A stretch of 48,770 nucleotides of DNA, taken from NCBI GenBank assembly GCA_030560485.1, contig JAKTTS010000054.1, forward strand, positions 1 through 48,770, in the 5' to 3' direction. The stretch is from Ascoidea tarda (nom. inval.). Its lineage: Eukaryota; Ascomycota; Saccharomycetes; Ascoideales; Ascoideaceae. The notes below the pieces were generated by a model. That model ran no database searches. It had not been told where the DNA came from and saw only the letters and a list, made by a program, of their open reading frames with translations. Position numbers and translations under genes: made by a program. This document shows positions 29,368 through 40,360 of this stretch, one piece after another; the stretch's first letter is position 1, and each line of letters starts with the position of its first letter.

Positions 29368-32300
29368 CGATTGTATTGTTGGGAAGTTTAAACAATAGAA
29401 TCATAGAATGGTGAGTATTGTAGAGTAGGGAATATTTGTAGCATGAGAATAAAGAATTTTTGTAAGGATTGTGTAAAGTGTGAGGTGAGAAATATTTGGA
29501 ATATCAGAATAGGTTTGAATGAGTTTAAATGGAGTGAGGCAAACAACGAGAATGAACAATCATCATCCCTTTGAACTTATTTTCAGGGAAATATGATAAT
29601 AATAAATGTATCAAATAAAAATAAACTTAGCAGGTTAGAAGGTAGCTGAGGCATTGGAGATTGAAGAGAAGCAAACATTTAGTGGGAATTGAAGATGAAA
29701 ATGAGAATGAAAAAGAGAGTAATAAAAGAGTTGACTCTTTTTCCTCATTTTTTTTTATTTTTTTAAAAAAATTTTTGTAAGAGTTAGTTAAAAACATATG
29801 TGAAACATTTCAAAATCTTGAAATATTAAAAAATGAAACAAAAGATGCACTAAAATTATTGTTATAAAAGTTATTATTAGCTTTATTTTTTTGAATCCTA
29901 CAATTCTTTTTTCTTTTTTTTTGTTAGAAAATATTTTTCAGATATTTTTAGTTTTATCAATAGAAAATGATAAAAAAGAATTTGGAAAATGAAGAAAATA
30001 TTTGTAACAAGCAAGTTGATAAAGCAGTTGATAAACGGAACAGAACTGCAAAAAGGAAAAAAAATGGAAGCCCAAAGAGGGAATAATAAAAATAATTTCA
30101 GGTGTTAGGCTAATTGACCTAAAATTAAATTTGAACAAAACTAACAATAGATCCAAGAAAGGATAAATTCAGGAAAAAATAAGAGGAGAAAAAGTAGGAT
30201 AGCATAGGATATGGTAGGATGGGACAGCGCAAGGAATCGATGGTGCGGCACAAATGGAAAAAAGATGATGGTTATTATCTTGCAAAGTCATCTTTGTGAA
30301 AATAACGAGCAAAGAACTTGACTTTTGATTGCAATAATGAACTGATCATTGTGAATATGGTGAGAGCGTAATTCTCGTTGGTTGATGCTGAGACTGCTCT
30401 TTGAAGAAGCGCAAATGGAGGTGAAATTGAAAAGACCAAAGTAGAGGTAAATGCATAATTAGCTAATTACCACAGCCGCAGCTGCAACTTCCTGCAGGCA
30501 GTTCATGCGCGGAGACAGTGGCAGCAAGATGACCCTTCCTATGTGGATCAGCACGAGCATTTCCACATTGGAAGCTCAGTGGCTGTTGAAATAGGTGTTT
30601 CTTGATTTGGCAAAGGACGGTAGCGGCAACCGTACCGGCCTAATTAGGAAAATCCATATTTTCTGTACAATCCAAACTTCTTGCAGAGTTTTTGTAATAC
30701 AGCTGTAAAAGCTTAAAGTGTGTACTGCTGCATAGGAGTGTAAACTGAATAATAACCGAGACAAAAATGAGATAACGTGAAAGCTAATCAGGGATGTTTA
30801 GTACCAGTTGCAAACGACAAACAGAAAGGATTTTTTTCCTTGCACTGTTGATTGAGCACCAATGAATACTTGCAAGTACAACTGAATACATTTCAGTACA
30901 TTTCCATACCATTGAATACGGGCCAACACAAGCAGTGGGAAAATAAATAATACAATAGTGGTGCCAGTGCAAAAAAACAATTGTAACAACAAAAACCTTA
31001 AATGGCACACAAAGAAGATTTGTCTTAAAAGTACGTTTTCGGGCCTGGCGGCGCGTGTGCATGTAACTTGTTTTTTGTCAAGTTGGAAGTACACGCTTGA
31101 ATGCCAATCAGATACATAACTTGTACAGGCCTTACGAGTAGGGCCTCTTCCGGTTCACTTGTGGATAAAAAGTCAAAAGCGAAACGGGAAGTGCTGATGT
31201 TCCAGAGAAGTATCAGCAGAAACAGCAGCAGTAACAGCAGTGCGCTGTGAAAATATATCGATATGTACTAAAGGAGACATTTGGTCCATTGACCAGGAAA
31301 AAGTTGGGTATGAGTAAAACCTGTTGAAAAGCAGGACCAGATGTGAGTACACAGACGGATTAGGCATTTGACGCAGACAGGGTATAGCTTGAGCACAGAA
31401 CGAGACAACTGATTGGGGACAGTTGAATGGAGCTGATAACAGAGGGCGAAGCAAGCTCATGTATATCTCCATACACAGCCATCCGAATCCAAGCAAAATA
31501 GATAAATAAAGAAATCAAGTGAATCAGATAACAAACACACATATGGTCGTTTCTCAGCAATCCCGTTCATGACGGTAGATGCTGAGTATTTCCCGTTTGC
31601 AGAGAGGAATAACGTAATTTCCAAGCATGCGGTTTCAGTCACTGCTATCCTAGAGCAGTGCAACATGTTGCAAGCGCACGGGGAAATCAAGCGTGCCCTT
31701 GGCCACAAGCCACAAATTCTACACCTCAACCGGTGTTTGTTCCACTGCTGTAGGTGTGCCAGCATAACTGAGCCTGTGCTGCTGTGCGTGTGTGTGCATG
31801 ATGTATGCGTCTATCGATATTTGCTCTGAAGGCTCCGTTTTTGGAGGGTGAGGCCGAAACCAGAATCTGGACTCTTGCTGCTGAAAGTGCTGCGAGATGG
31901 TGGAAAAGACGACAAAGCAGCTCAGAACAGTGTGGAAGACACGCAGAGCAAAGGCAGACAGAGCAAAGCCGAAGTGGAATAACTGAGCAGCAGCTGGAGA
32001 ATGGCAGCAGGCGAAAGCAGCGCCAGACTGGGACACCCTCTGCACCTGGATCTGACTCTTCTGCAGCAGCAGCAGAGGAGCCAGAAGCAACAGCAACAGC
32101 AGAAGCAGCGAAAGAAGGGCTAGAAGAGACAGAGGCAGAGAAAGAGACTTTTTTGTGTTGTTGGAGCTGTCTGAGCTGCGTCCTGATTCCAGCACCTGTT
32201 ATGTATTTCCATGCTTCTTTGTATTGTTTCGTTTTCTTTAAGGCTCTTGAATTTGACCAGTTTTCAATCGTTTTTTTTTCCATTGGAATTAGGACTCGAA

Positions 32301-34676
32301 TTAGCATTAGAATTTGAATTTGAATTTGAATTTGAATCTAATATCTAGTCTCTTTGCTATTTGTTCTCTCTTTTCTGATCATTCAAATCATTTTCTTTCA
32401 TATTTATCATTCACGATTGTCCTAAACTCTTCCCTTCATTTCCCTTCATTTCTTAAAATTTCCACTTTTTCTCTTTATAATTTCAATTTCGTTGTTTTTT
32501 CTTTTGAGAGTTTTTTCTCAGACCAATTTTATTTGAAAAATTTCTCCAAAAATTATTTACAAAAAAACGACAAAATCAAATCTCAGAAAATAGAATACAT
32601 TAAATTAAAACAAATCAGGAATAAAATTATTTATCAAAATATTAACAAAAACCACATTAGCAAAAAATCTTCCTCTCAATTACAATTTGAAAATTATCAC
32701 TACACCACTGCCTGTGCTGGAAAGTTAATTTGTTCCTAAAAAAAGTCCTCATTTCTGAAATTTTTATCAATTTATATTTCCACGAACTTACTGTCCTACA
32801 GTTCTGAGTTCTTATTTAAACAATTCCAACTGACTCCAAGCTGCTCAGAGCAAAATCCAAGTTTAATATCCAAAGGATCAAAAATAAAGAAGCAAAACAA
32901 ACAATTCTACAAATCAAAAGCGAAATAAAAACGATAATAAAAACGAGTACCCTATAACAGCTGCATTAAAAAATTTTCTTTTAAATCACAGTAATAATAA
33001 TATTAATAATATTAATAATAATCAGTCTCATTCCCATTCTCAAGTGAATTTTATTAATATTATCATCTATTTCAAAGGGAATTCTTTCCGTAATACTCTA
33101 ATAATCCAGACAACGTTCTCTTATAATAGCAATAAATCTGATCTTTTAATCCAATCTGCTAAAACCATTTTCTGTTTACAAATCACAGACGATATCCCTT
33201 GCTTTGTTTATGGGTCTTCACCTTATTGATCCAATCACTTTACTCTTTATCCAATTCAGCTAATTATCAACACAATCTTCTTCTCCTGTTGGTTGTTCAT
33301 ACACAAACTCTGAGTCTAACTTCTTCAATTCCACCTCTCTTCCATTTTCAGATCTCCATTATCGTCCATTACCATTTAGTGTTTATTTGCTAATTACTGG
33401 TAATCTTTGTCTTCAAACCTGTTTCAAAAAATTAAACACAAATAATATATCAATCTTTGTTTTCCATCCAATTATCTTTCTCTGTTCCCAATTTTCTCTC
33501 TCTTCCCAACTTTCTCAACTTTCTAAACTTCTCACTTCTCATTTTTCTCATTTTTCTCACCTTTCTCACTTTTCCCAACTTTCATTATAAGACATAAAAA
33601 GAGTCAAGTTTTTGTTCTTTTGTTTCTTTTCTCTTCTTTACTCACTCATAAAGTTCTTAAACTGAAAATAACAGAAGAAAAAATAACTTTTTACTTATTG
33701 ATCTTTGTACAAAAATTATAATTAATCATACTTAATTATAATTAATAGTAATTCAAACTTAGATTTAAAATTAAAACTAAATCTGAATTCAAAAAAAGAA
33801 ATCAAATTTTATTTCAAAAACCAGAACAAAAAGTCAGAACAACAAAAAAAAATTAGAAAAAAATCACCATTTCAATTGTATTTCAATTGCATTTCAGTTT
33901 TTTTTTCTTCCTTTTCTTTTGGGGTTTTTGGGGTTTTCTTGTTTTATCCTTTGATTTTTTTTGAATTACTAATTATCAACTTATCTTTTTTTATTTCACT
34001 TCATTTCGTTTCATTTGTTTTTTCGTTTTTTTTCATTTTTTTCTGGTCGTAACAAAAATTCCAAAACATTTTCCTTCAAAGATCTATTCTTAATTTAACA
34101 CTAACCTGAAGCATTTCAACTATTGATCGCAACTCTCACTTTTAATAATATAATTATTATTAATTTACTTTTAGTATCAACCTCAATATCAATTCCTCTG
34201 TTAAATTTATCGTTTTCTTAATTCCCTGACTTATTGTTATCGTTATTATCATTTCTATCCAGCTAAAATCAACATTTATTCTAAATCCTTTCAAACTTCA
34301 AATTTCACCAAGTTTTAAACAACATCTTTCCAAGGGTAGTAGTTTAATTCACAATTCATAATTCATAATTATTTTTTGCTTTCTCTTTCTCTTTCTCTGC
34401 CTTCTCTATTTTCCTTTTCTCTTTCTCTGTGGTCACCGATCATTAACTCAATTATTTCTAAAATATCAGAAAAAATCTCATTAAAAATTAATATAATATA
34501 CCCTTTTTATGAATATATATTACCACAGTATCAAATCATCCTAGTATCATAATACTATCAAGATTATCAAGGTTATTGAAATTATTGAAATTATTTATAT
34601 TACCCTCATTATTATTATCCAGATCAGTCTTACCAATAAAAACAAATAAATTTATAACAACAAATATAACCTATAA
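29368..34676. promoter_or_regulatory. Long upstream region of the Msn2-class factor, with GC-rich islands
   Basis: About 5.3 kb. Around 30470-30640, 31000-31300 and 31560-32150 it is GC-rich, with CAG/CTG microsatellite stretches near 32055-32115; many short frames there are open on both strands and have no family resemblance. A GAATTT hexamer repeat sits at about 32310-32336. From 32340 on it becomes AT-rich with polypyrimidine blocks (TTTCTCA-like, about 33478-33590; CTTTCT-like, about 34379-34432). No RNA gene is recognised, though a noncoding transcript starting near 29.4 kb is possible. Confidence 0.4.
33478..33590. repeat. Polypyrimidine TTTCTCA-like repeats
   Basis: A C/T-rich stretch of imperfect 7-10-bp units (TTTCTCA, CTTTCTCAC, CCCAACTTTCTC) about 1.1 kb before the Msn2-class gene. 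Similar C/T blocks recur at 34379-34432 and 42205-42238, each within 0.3-0.6 kb of a long gene's start. Confidence 0.7.
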
Positions 34677-36992
34677 ATGGATCAAAAGCTTGAAGACTTG
34701 GATCTTGAATTCATTGTGAAGCTAAAAGAAAATTTACAAATTGAAAGAAAGATTATGGTTAATGAATTTAAAACTAGAATAGACTCAATAAATTTATATA
34801 ACAAAACTGAAATTCTTTGTTGGGGCCAAAAAATTAAGTCAACTCAAATCGATTACATGAAAAAAATCAATACCATAATTTACCAAATTAATAGAAAGGA
34901 ACTTGAAAGAGGTAATTCCCCAACCTATGTTTATCAATCGGAAAATTTTTATCCTAATTTACCTGATATACCCCTAGATTATGTCCCAAGTTCTGATGAT
35001 GAAAATAATGACAACGATAAATTCACTGATGAAGGCGTATTCTATGAAGGTAACTTCACCTTTACCTCAATTAATCATAACAACAATAACAATACTAATA
35101 GTAACAGCAATATTAATACCGATAATAGTTACAACAATAACAACAGTAATAATAACAATAATAATAAAAAAGACGATAACCAGGGGAAAAAGCCAAATTT
35201 TAACCCTCTAGTAATTGGAAATAATTATCAATATGGAACTTTTTATAACTATAATAAAAATGATAAACCAATACATCAATATAATCATCCTTTTAAACCC
35301 ACAGCTTCAGTACCACAAAACAATTCTGAAAATTTTTTATTATTAGCTGATCCAATAAAAGATATATCGCCAAAATCTGTTTATGAAGCTTCAGATTTGC
35401 ACAGCACAAACTCAAGAAATCAAAAAAATCAAAAAACAATTTCTCCAGATAATAATAATCTTTTTCCTCCAAAAACAAAAAAATTCTCTATTCAATCAAT
35501 TCTCCAGAACAAAAGCTCAGTACGAGAAGGTGAATATATGGACTATCATATCCAAAATGATAATATCAGCACTTCTTCTGCTCAAAATAATGAAAACTCA
35601 GATTCCACCCTTGTGAGAAGATCCAGTTATTCTAGCAAAAGAAAAAGAAGATTTTCCATACAGTCTATGCTAGAATCCAGTTCAAACAATCTATTTACCA
35701 AAAATGATAGTCCTATGAATGATACTTCTGCCAGTGATTCTGAGATAAATTCAAAGCATTCAAAAAGATCACAAAGATTTTTGAATAAGATAAAAGTCCC
35801 CAAAAAAGTTCAAGAAAAATCTGTAGAACTGTCAAAAATTCAGAAAAGCCCAATCTTCTCAAAAATAAAAGAAAATTCAATAGCAAACGAAATAATTGAA
35901 ATAAGCAATGATGAAGAAAATGCAGAAGTCGAAATGGACGAATATAATAATAAAGGAAAGGAAAAGGAACAACATAAATTCAGCAATGGATTTAAAACCG
36001 ATAAAGTAAACCTTTCAGAAAAAAAAGAAATAGAGTATGAAAATAACAACAATATTCTTGATAACCATCACCGAACAAAAATTTCATTAAAAGATTTAAT
36101 AAATCCTGTTTCTCACGCGTTTGAATCATTAACGCCTAATAATGAGAATTCTTCTAAAAGCAAACTTCCAACATTAAAGCAACTTGAAATCCCTTTTAAT
36201 CCTGAAACATCAGAAATTCAAAGGTATAACTCTTACTATGTGAACCCATCATATACCCCAACGCATACAAGTTTGAGCAGACGACGTAAAAGCATCTCAT
36301 CCAAAAAAGAATCATTTGAAAGTATCCCTTCGAGTGTATCATCTAATTTACCCTCAGGAATACAAAATGGATTTCAGAGCAACTTTCCTCCAGGATTCCA
36401 ACAAGTCCCTTCTTCAGCACTTTCGTCCAACATATCGCCTGATACACCATCAAATCTCCCCTCTGCTGTTCCACCAAACACAATACCTGAGTTTTCACCA
36501 ACTTTGCAGCAAGTTGGTTCAAGATCTGAACCAAATCAGGATTCTCTGGCAAATCAACTAAATCATGAAGAGCAGATAAACCAGGCCCCATTTACGTATA
36601 TGAACCCATCTGGTCCAATGTATAGTCCAGTTTACAATCAGCAATTTAATGTTCCTTTTAACAATCCGCCATTCACACAAGTTTCTTTGCCTTTAACACA
36701 TGTCACAGAGACTTCTCAAGAACGACCTATTATTCTTCCAGGAAATATCAGAATAAATTCCAATATTAATTCAAAGGACTTGGATCAAAAACTAAAGTCC
36801 AGAGTGTGCCCTGTTTGTACCAGAGCCTTTTTTAGAACAGAACATTTAACGAGACATTTAAATTCGGTTCATATAAACAAAAAACCCTTTTGTTGCAAAG
36901 TTTGTGGATCAGAATTCAATAGAAAGGACAACTACAAGCAGCATTACAAAAGAAAACATCCAAATGTTGCGATTCCAGAAGTTCAGAATTAG
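34677..36992 (+). CDS. Two-finger C2H2 transcription factor, Msn2/Com2 class
   Basis: A 771-residue, Asn/Ser-rich protein with two C2H2 fingers at the extreme C-terminus: Cys711, Cys714, His727, His732 and Cys740, Cys743, His756, His761. The linker SVHINKKPF matches the Msn2/4-type pair. The contact residues also match: RTEHLTR in finger 1 and RKDNYKQ in finger 2, against RSEHLKR and RSDNLSQ in Msn2. That predicts binding to stress-response elements (AGGGG/CCCCT), which is inference. The N-terminal ~70 residues are Lys/Glu-rich and probably helical; residues ~125-165 are poly-Asn. The fourth quarter is Pro/Ser/Asn-rich, as activation regions often are. No ortholog is assigned: Msn2/4, Com2, Usv1 and Cas5-like proteins all share this finger pair. 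The 6.5-kb upstream space suggests complex regulation. Ends with TAG. Confidence 0.8.
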   Translation: MDQKLEDLDLEFIVKLKENLQIERKIMVNEFKTRIDSINLYNKTEILCWGQKIKSTQIDYMKKINTIIYQINRKELERGNSPTYVYQSENFYPNLPDIPLDYVPSSDDENNDNDKFTDEGVFYEGNFTFTSINHNNNNNTNSNSNINTDNSYNNNNSNNNNNNKKDDNQGKKPNFNPLVIGNNYQYGTFYNYNKNDKPIHQYNHPFKPTASVPQNNSENFLLLADPIKDISPKSVYEASDLHSTNSRNQKNQKTISPDNNNLFPPKTKKFSIQSILQNKSSVREGEYMDYHIQNDNISTSSAQNNENSDSTLVRRSSYSSKRKRRFSIQSMLESSSNNLFTKNDSPMNDTSASDSEINSKHSKRSQRFLNKIKVPKKVQEKSVELSKIQKSPIFSKIKENSIANEIIEISNDEENAEVEMDEYNNKGKEKEQHKFSNGFKTDKVNLSEKKEIEYENNNNILDNHHRTKISLKDLINPVSHAFESLTPNNENSSKSKLPTLKQLEIPFNPETSEIQRYNSYYVNPSYTPTHTSLSRRRKSISSKKESFESIPSSVSSNLPSGIQNGFQSNFPPGFQQVPSSALSSNISPDTPSNLPSAVPPNTIPEFSPTLQQVGSRSEPNQDSLANQLNHEEQINQAPFTYMNPSGPMYSPVYNQQFNVPFNNPPFTQVSLPLTHVTETSQERPIILPGNIRINSNINSKDLDQKLKSRVCPVCTRAFFRTEHLTRHLNSVHINKKPFCCKVCGSEFNRKDNYKQHYKRKHPNVAIPEVQN

Positions 36993-39304
36993 TAAATTTT
37001 TGTAATTTAATATTATTTAATTATTTTCGGTTTCTTTTTATATATTTTTTTACTTCTTCATTTTGTGTCTTTTTACCCTTTTTGGATGAAATCTATTTCT
37101 CAAATTGTATTATCTAGCAAGTGATATTATTTATTACTTTTTTATAATGTTTATTTCTTTTATTTTGTCACTTCTTCTCTCCTTTACTAGTTATAGGTTG
37201 TAAAGCCACTTTTACAATATTAATTCTTTTTTTTTGGTTTTTCTTTGGTTTGTTTTTTATATGATTTCAGACTCAAAATGAAGTGTTTTAAGAATTTTTT
37301 TTTTTTATTAGATTGGTTCCATATTTAATGTTTTTTTTTAATGTTTTTAATGTTGTTTTAATGTTTTTTAATGGTTTTTGTTTGTGAATAGTTTGAATTT
37401 ACAAATATCGAGTTAATGGTTTATTTGTTTTGGAATGTAGCTGGTTATAAGAGTAGTTAAAGTACCCGATTAAAGGCTGGTTTTCTCAAATGAATCAAGC
37501 TTTGAATTTTTTTTTATGTTTCTTTAAAGCGAAAAGAAAGAAGATCAGGTACAGAATATAGAAAATAGTTGCCTAATATGCCGAATGAATCGAGTATATA
37601 CTAAGTACTAAGTGGTGTATAAAATAGGCTACGAAATAGTTTTCAAGCAATGGGCATTTGGTATGAAGAGAGATCAGGAAGGAGTTCTTTTTTAGTTGGA
37701 GAAAAAAGAAGGCAGCTGTTTAGAAATAATAATAAAAACAAAGAATTGATGAGAAATATTAAGGGTTGTTTAATTGAAGATTAGATTTGGAATTTAAATA
37801 TGGGTTGAGATAAACAGGTAGCAGTAACGAAAGAAAAATAATAATTAACACATCTTGAATGATAAATGCTAAATCAGACAATACGTAGCAAATTTACGGA
37901 ATTAAACTTCAGAACAAAATAAGAAACAAGAAGATGATCGATTAATAAAATTTTTCGTTTGGTTTGTTTTGTGAAAACCACAGGTTATAAGAAAAAAAAT
38001 TAAGAAATTTGATTCATAACATGATAGCTGAATAAGCTGGGTAAAGTAAGTGTTTAGAAAGCTTAGTGCTGTTAATTACCACTTTTACAGATGATTATGA
38101 GGGAAAAACCAATTATGATCTGCTATTATCAAATTAAATTCAATTGAATGTCGAGATTCACTTGAACCAACTTTTAGCTAATCTGCAAGTTTTAATAATT
38201 TCTTCAACTTAAAGTAGGTACTTACAAGTTTCAGTTATCAACTAAAAATCTGGACTTGAACTGCTACATGAATAAGAGTTGTTTTATGTTGAAAAGACTG
38301 TTGGGTGAATGAGTTTTTTTTTTTTGAGTTTTTACAAATACGATTTAATAGGATACAATAGGATAAATGAAAAAGATGGATTAATTTAGTAGTAAGTTTG
38401 AGAGATTTTAAAAAAATTAAAAATATGTGTCAGAAAAAAAGAGTATTTAAATGATTTCATGATGAAAAATAAAATTAATAGCCCAAATTAATAGCCCAAA
38501 TTAATAGCCTAAATCAACAGCTCTTATGTTTCAGGAAAAGCCTTAATTAAATTCTTGATCAAAAGGCTTAATTAAAAGTTGCAATTAAGAGTTTTGATGA
38601 AAAGTTTTTGCAGATACTTCATAGTTCAAGCAAGAGACAATAATTCGATGGGATTTAAGCCGTTTCAAAATATAAACTATTAGCAGTTATGCAAAGTGAT
38701 AATAGACAAGAAAATGGTGCGTAATAAGTCTTGAAAGAACTTCAAAAGAAGAAAAGAAGTAGAAAACGTGTGTTTCATTTGGTGCAGCCCAAGCTGATTA
38801 GTTGGATGATAGAGGAGCCAGTTAGTCTTTGGGTTTTTCTGCAGTTTAGAAAGGGGATGTGGTAACAGGAGCTGTCTTTTTTGTGAGTGTAGCTTTGGGT
38901 CTTTTTTCGGCACAGGCAGCAGAAGCAGTAGAGACAGCTGGATGGCCGGGTACTTAAGGTCTGGAAATGCTGAAGAAGCGAGCTTTGGCCAACTTGGCGC
39001 AGTTGGCTATTGCCTTCAATTTTCACCCTAACCACGGCGTCCTCGGGAGGCGAGGTTTCTCGTTCGAGTTTCTTCAGAAGCCTCTGTAATCAAACATGAT
39101 GACTAACATAGCGTGAACAATCTCTGAGCAATGCAAATTGATATGAGGTACAAACATGTTGCCTTCCTACTGATAGTTTGATTACAGGCTCGTGCTTCTC
39201 GAGCTGTTGCTTGAGCAGTGGCCTGAGCTGCTGTAGGCTGTGTAGGTTGTGTGTTTGCGTTTTCTTTTGATTTGTAGGGAGTCGTTTGTGTATTAGGTTC
39301 TAGA
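36993..39304. other. Convergent spacer between the Msn2-class gene and YIP4
   Basis: 2.3 kb. T-rich 3' flank to about 37400, then AT-rich sequence with a 13-bp tandem repeat at 38475-38513, and a GC-richer part at about 38870-39300. There the minus strand has a mixed-composition frame (LLKKLERETSPPEDAVVRVKIEGNSQLRQVG) at about 39089-38970 preceded by a TTACAG; it fades into Cys-rich repeat-like sequence and I do not call it a gene. Confidence 0.35.
38475..38513. repeat. TTAATAGCCCAAA 13-mer x3
   Basis: Three head-to-tail 13-bp copies, the third with one C-to-T change. No coding role. Confidence 0.9.
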
Positions 39305-40360
39305 TCAACTAACAACACACATCCAACCCAATGCAATGTAGCACAAGCACACCGGGTAGATCGCTAAAAAGCTTCTGTTGGGCAAGATGCCCGAGCAGCT
39401 TAAAGCAACACTGCAACTATATATACTCCAGGAGGTGAAGACGATGCATAGGATGAATTTGACAATGTACCATTTAACGAATATCGAGACTAGTGCGAGA
39501 ATATCCAAAGGAAAGAGACAGTACCCAATTGATGACAATGCTAGGAATAAGGAGATTTTCCCGCCCAATAGTTGTATGTTGATTGAGATTAAAAAAAAAG
39601 CTATCCAGATTATACTAAACGACGATGAGAAAATCCTTGTTGTTGAATCGTTAGAATTTGATAAGGCAGATGAAGAAGATTTGATCGTTATTAGTATCGA
39701 ATAAAACAAGATAAAGATCAATGGGCCCCACAAGTCCCAGTCCAATGGATTTATATTCAATGAATCAAGCGCAGAGGTTTCAATGTCTTGTTCTATTCTG
39801 TTATCGTTGGTGATGTTATTGTTGTTATTTGCAGAAGGGTTTGCGAAAGATGAGAAGCGAATATTGGGGATGTTCATGTTTATGTTTAGATTTAAATTCA
39901 TGTTGTCGATATCCAAGCCTGCATTTCTAGCATAAGCCAATAGATTGTTTTGTTGGCTTTTCACATAAGTTCTTAGGGAATTTGGCCAGATGACGCTGAT
40001 TAGTCGGTAGCCTATTTTTTTAAGATCTCTTGACAAGGTTTGTAGGACTGGTTCGTCCAAGGTGTTTTCGCCAGTGTATTGTCGTTCATAAATTTGGTTA
40101 TTCTGAAAGCTGTGATTGTTATTTGCAGTTGCAGTCGCAGCTGCACTTGCGCTTCCACTTGTAGATGCATTGGTGTTTGTAGGATTGATATGGTTTTTAT
40201 TATTTTGAATATTATTATTGCTATTATTGTTATTGTTATGGTTATGGTTATTTGAACTTAAGTCATCGGTTATATTGATATCAGAATCAGAATCACCTTC
40301 TATTATAAAATCGCTAACAGCTTCAGGGGAGACATGAGGAGGTTGCCATTTTCTGACCAT
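39305..40360 (-). CDS. YIP4: Yip1-domain Golgi membrane protein Yip4 (YIPF6-like)
   Basis: Yip4 is a multispanning Golgi protein that binds Rab GTPases of the Ypt family and acts in vesicle transport. The 351-residue product has an Asp/Asn-rich cytosolic N-terminus, the TLDEPVLQTLSRDLKKI segment typical of Yip4 (about residues 110-130), and then DLWGP from Asp209, which opens a block of five membrane segments to the end. The GYCLFPL motif in the third segment and IYPVCLCYIALGWM in the last match the family. I start it at 40360 (MVRKWQPPH); an in-frame ATG at 40399 would add 13 residues without similarity. An AAT/AAC tract makes the N-terminal Asn run. S. cerevisiae Yip4 is 235 residues; the excess is the disordered N-terminus. 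Ends with TGA. Confidence 0.9.
   Translation of the reverse strand: MVRKWQPPHVSPEAVSDFIIEGDSDSDINITDDLSSNNHNHNNNNNSNNNIQNNKNHINPTNTNASTSGSASAAATATANNNHSFQNNQIYERQYTGENTLDEPVLQTLSRDLKKIGYRLISVIWPNSLRTYVKSQQNNLLAYARNAGLDIDNMNLNLNINMNIPNIRFSSFANPSANNNNNITNDNRIEQDIETSALDSLNINPLDWDLWGPLIFILFYSILITIKSSSSALSNSNDSTTRIFSSSFSIIWIAFFLISINIQLLGGKISLFLALSSIGYCLFPLDILALVSIFVKWYIVKFILCIVFTSWSIYSCSVALSCSGILPNRSFLAIYPVCLCYIALGWMCVVS

Noticed and set aside
31719-32317. Leu-rich and Ala/Glu-rich open frames on both strands
   Set aside because: They are translations of a CAG/CTG microsatellite area in a GC island, open on both strands at once, with no domain.
38970-39089. Minus-strand frame LLKKLERETSPPEDAVVRVKIEGNSQLRQVG preceded by TTACAG, a possible exon
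   Set aside because: No matching donor or first exon found, and the frame fades into repeat-like Cys-rich sequence.
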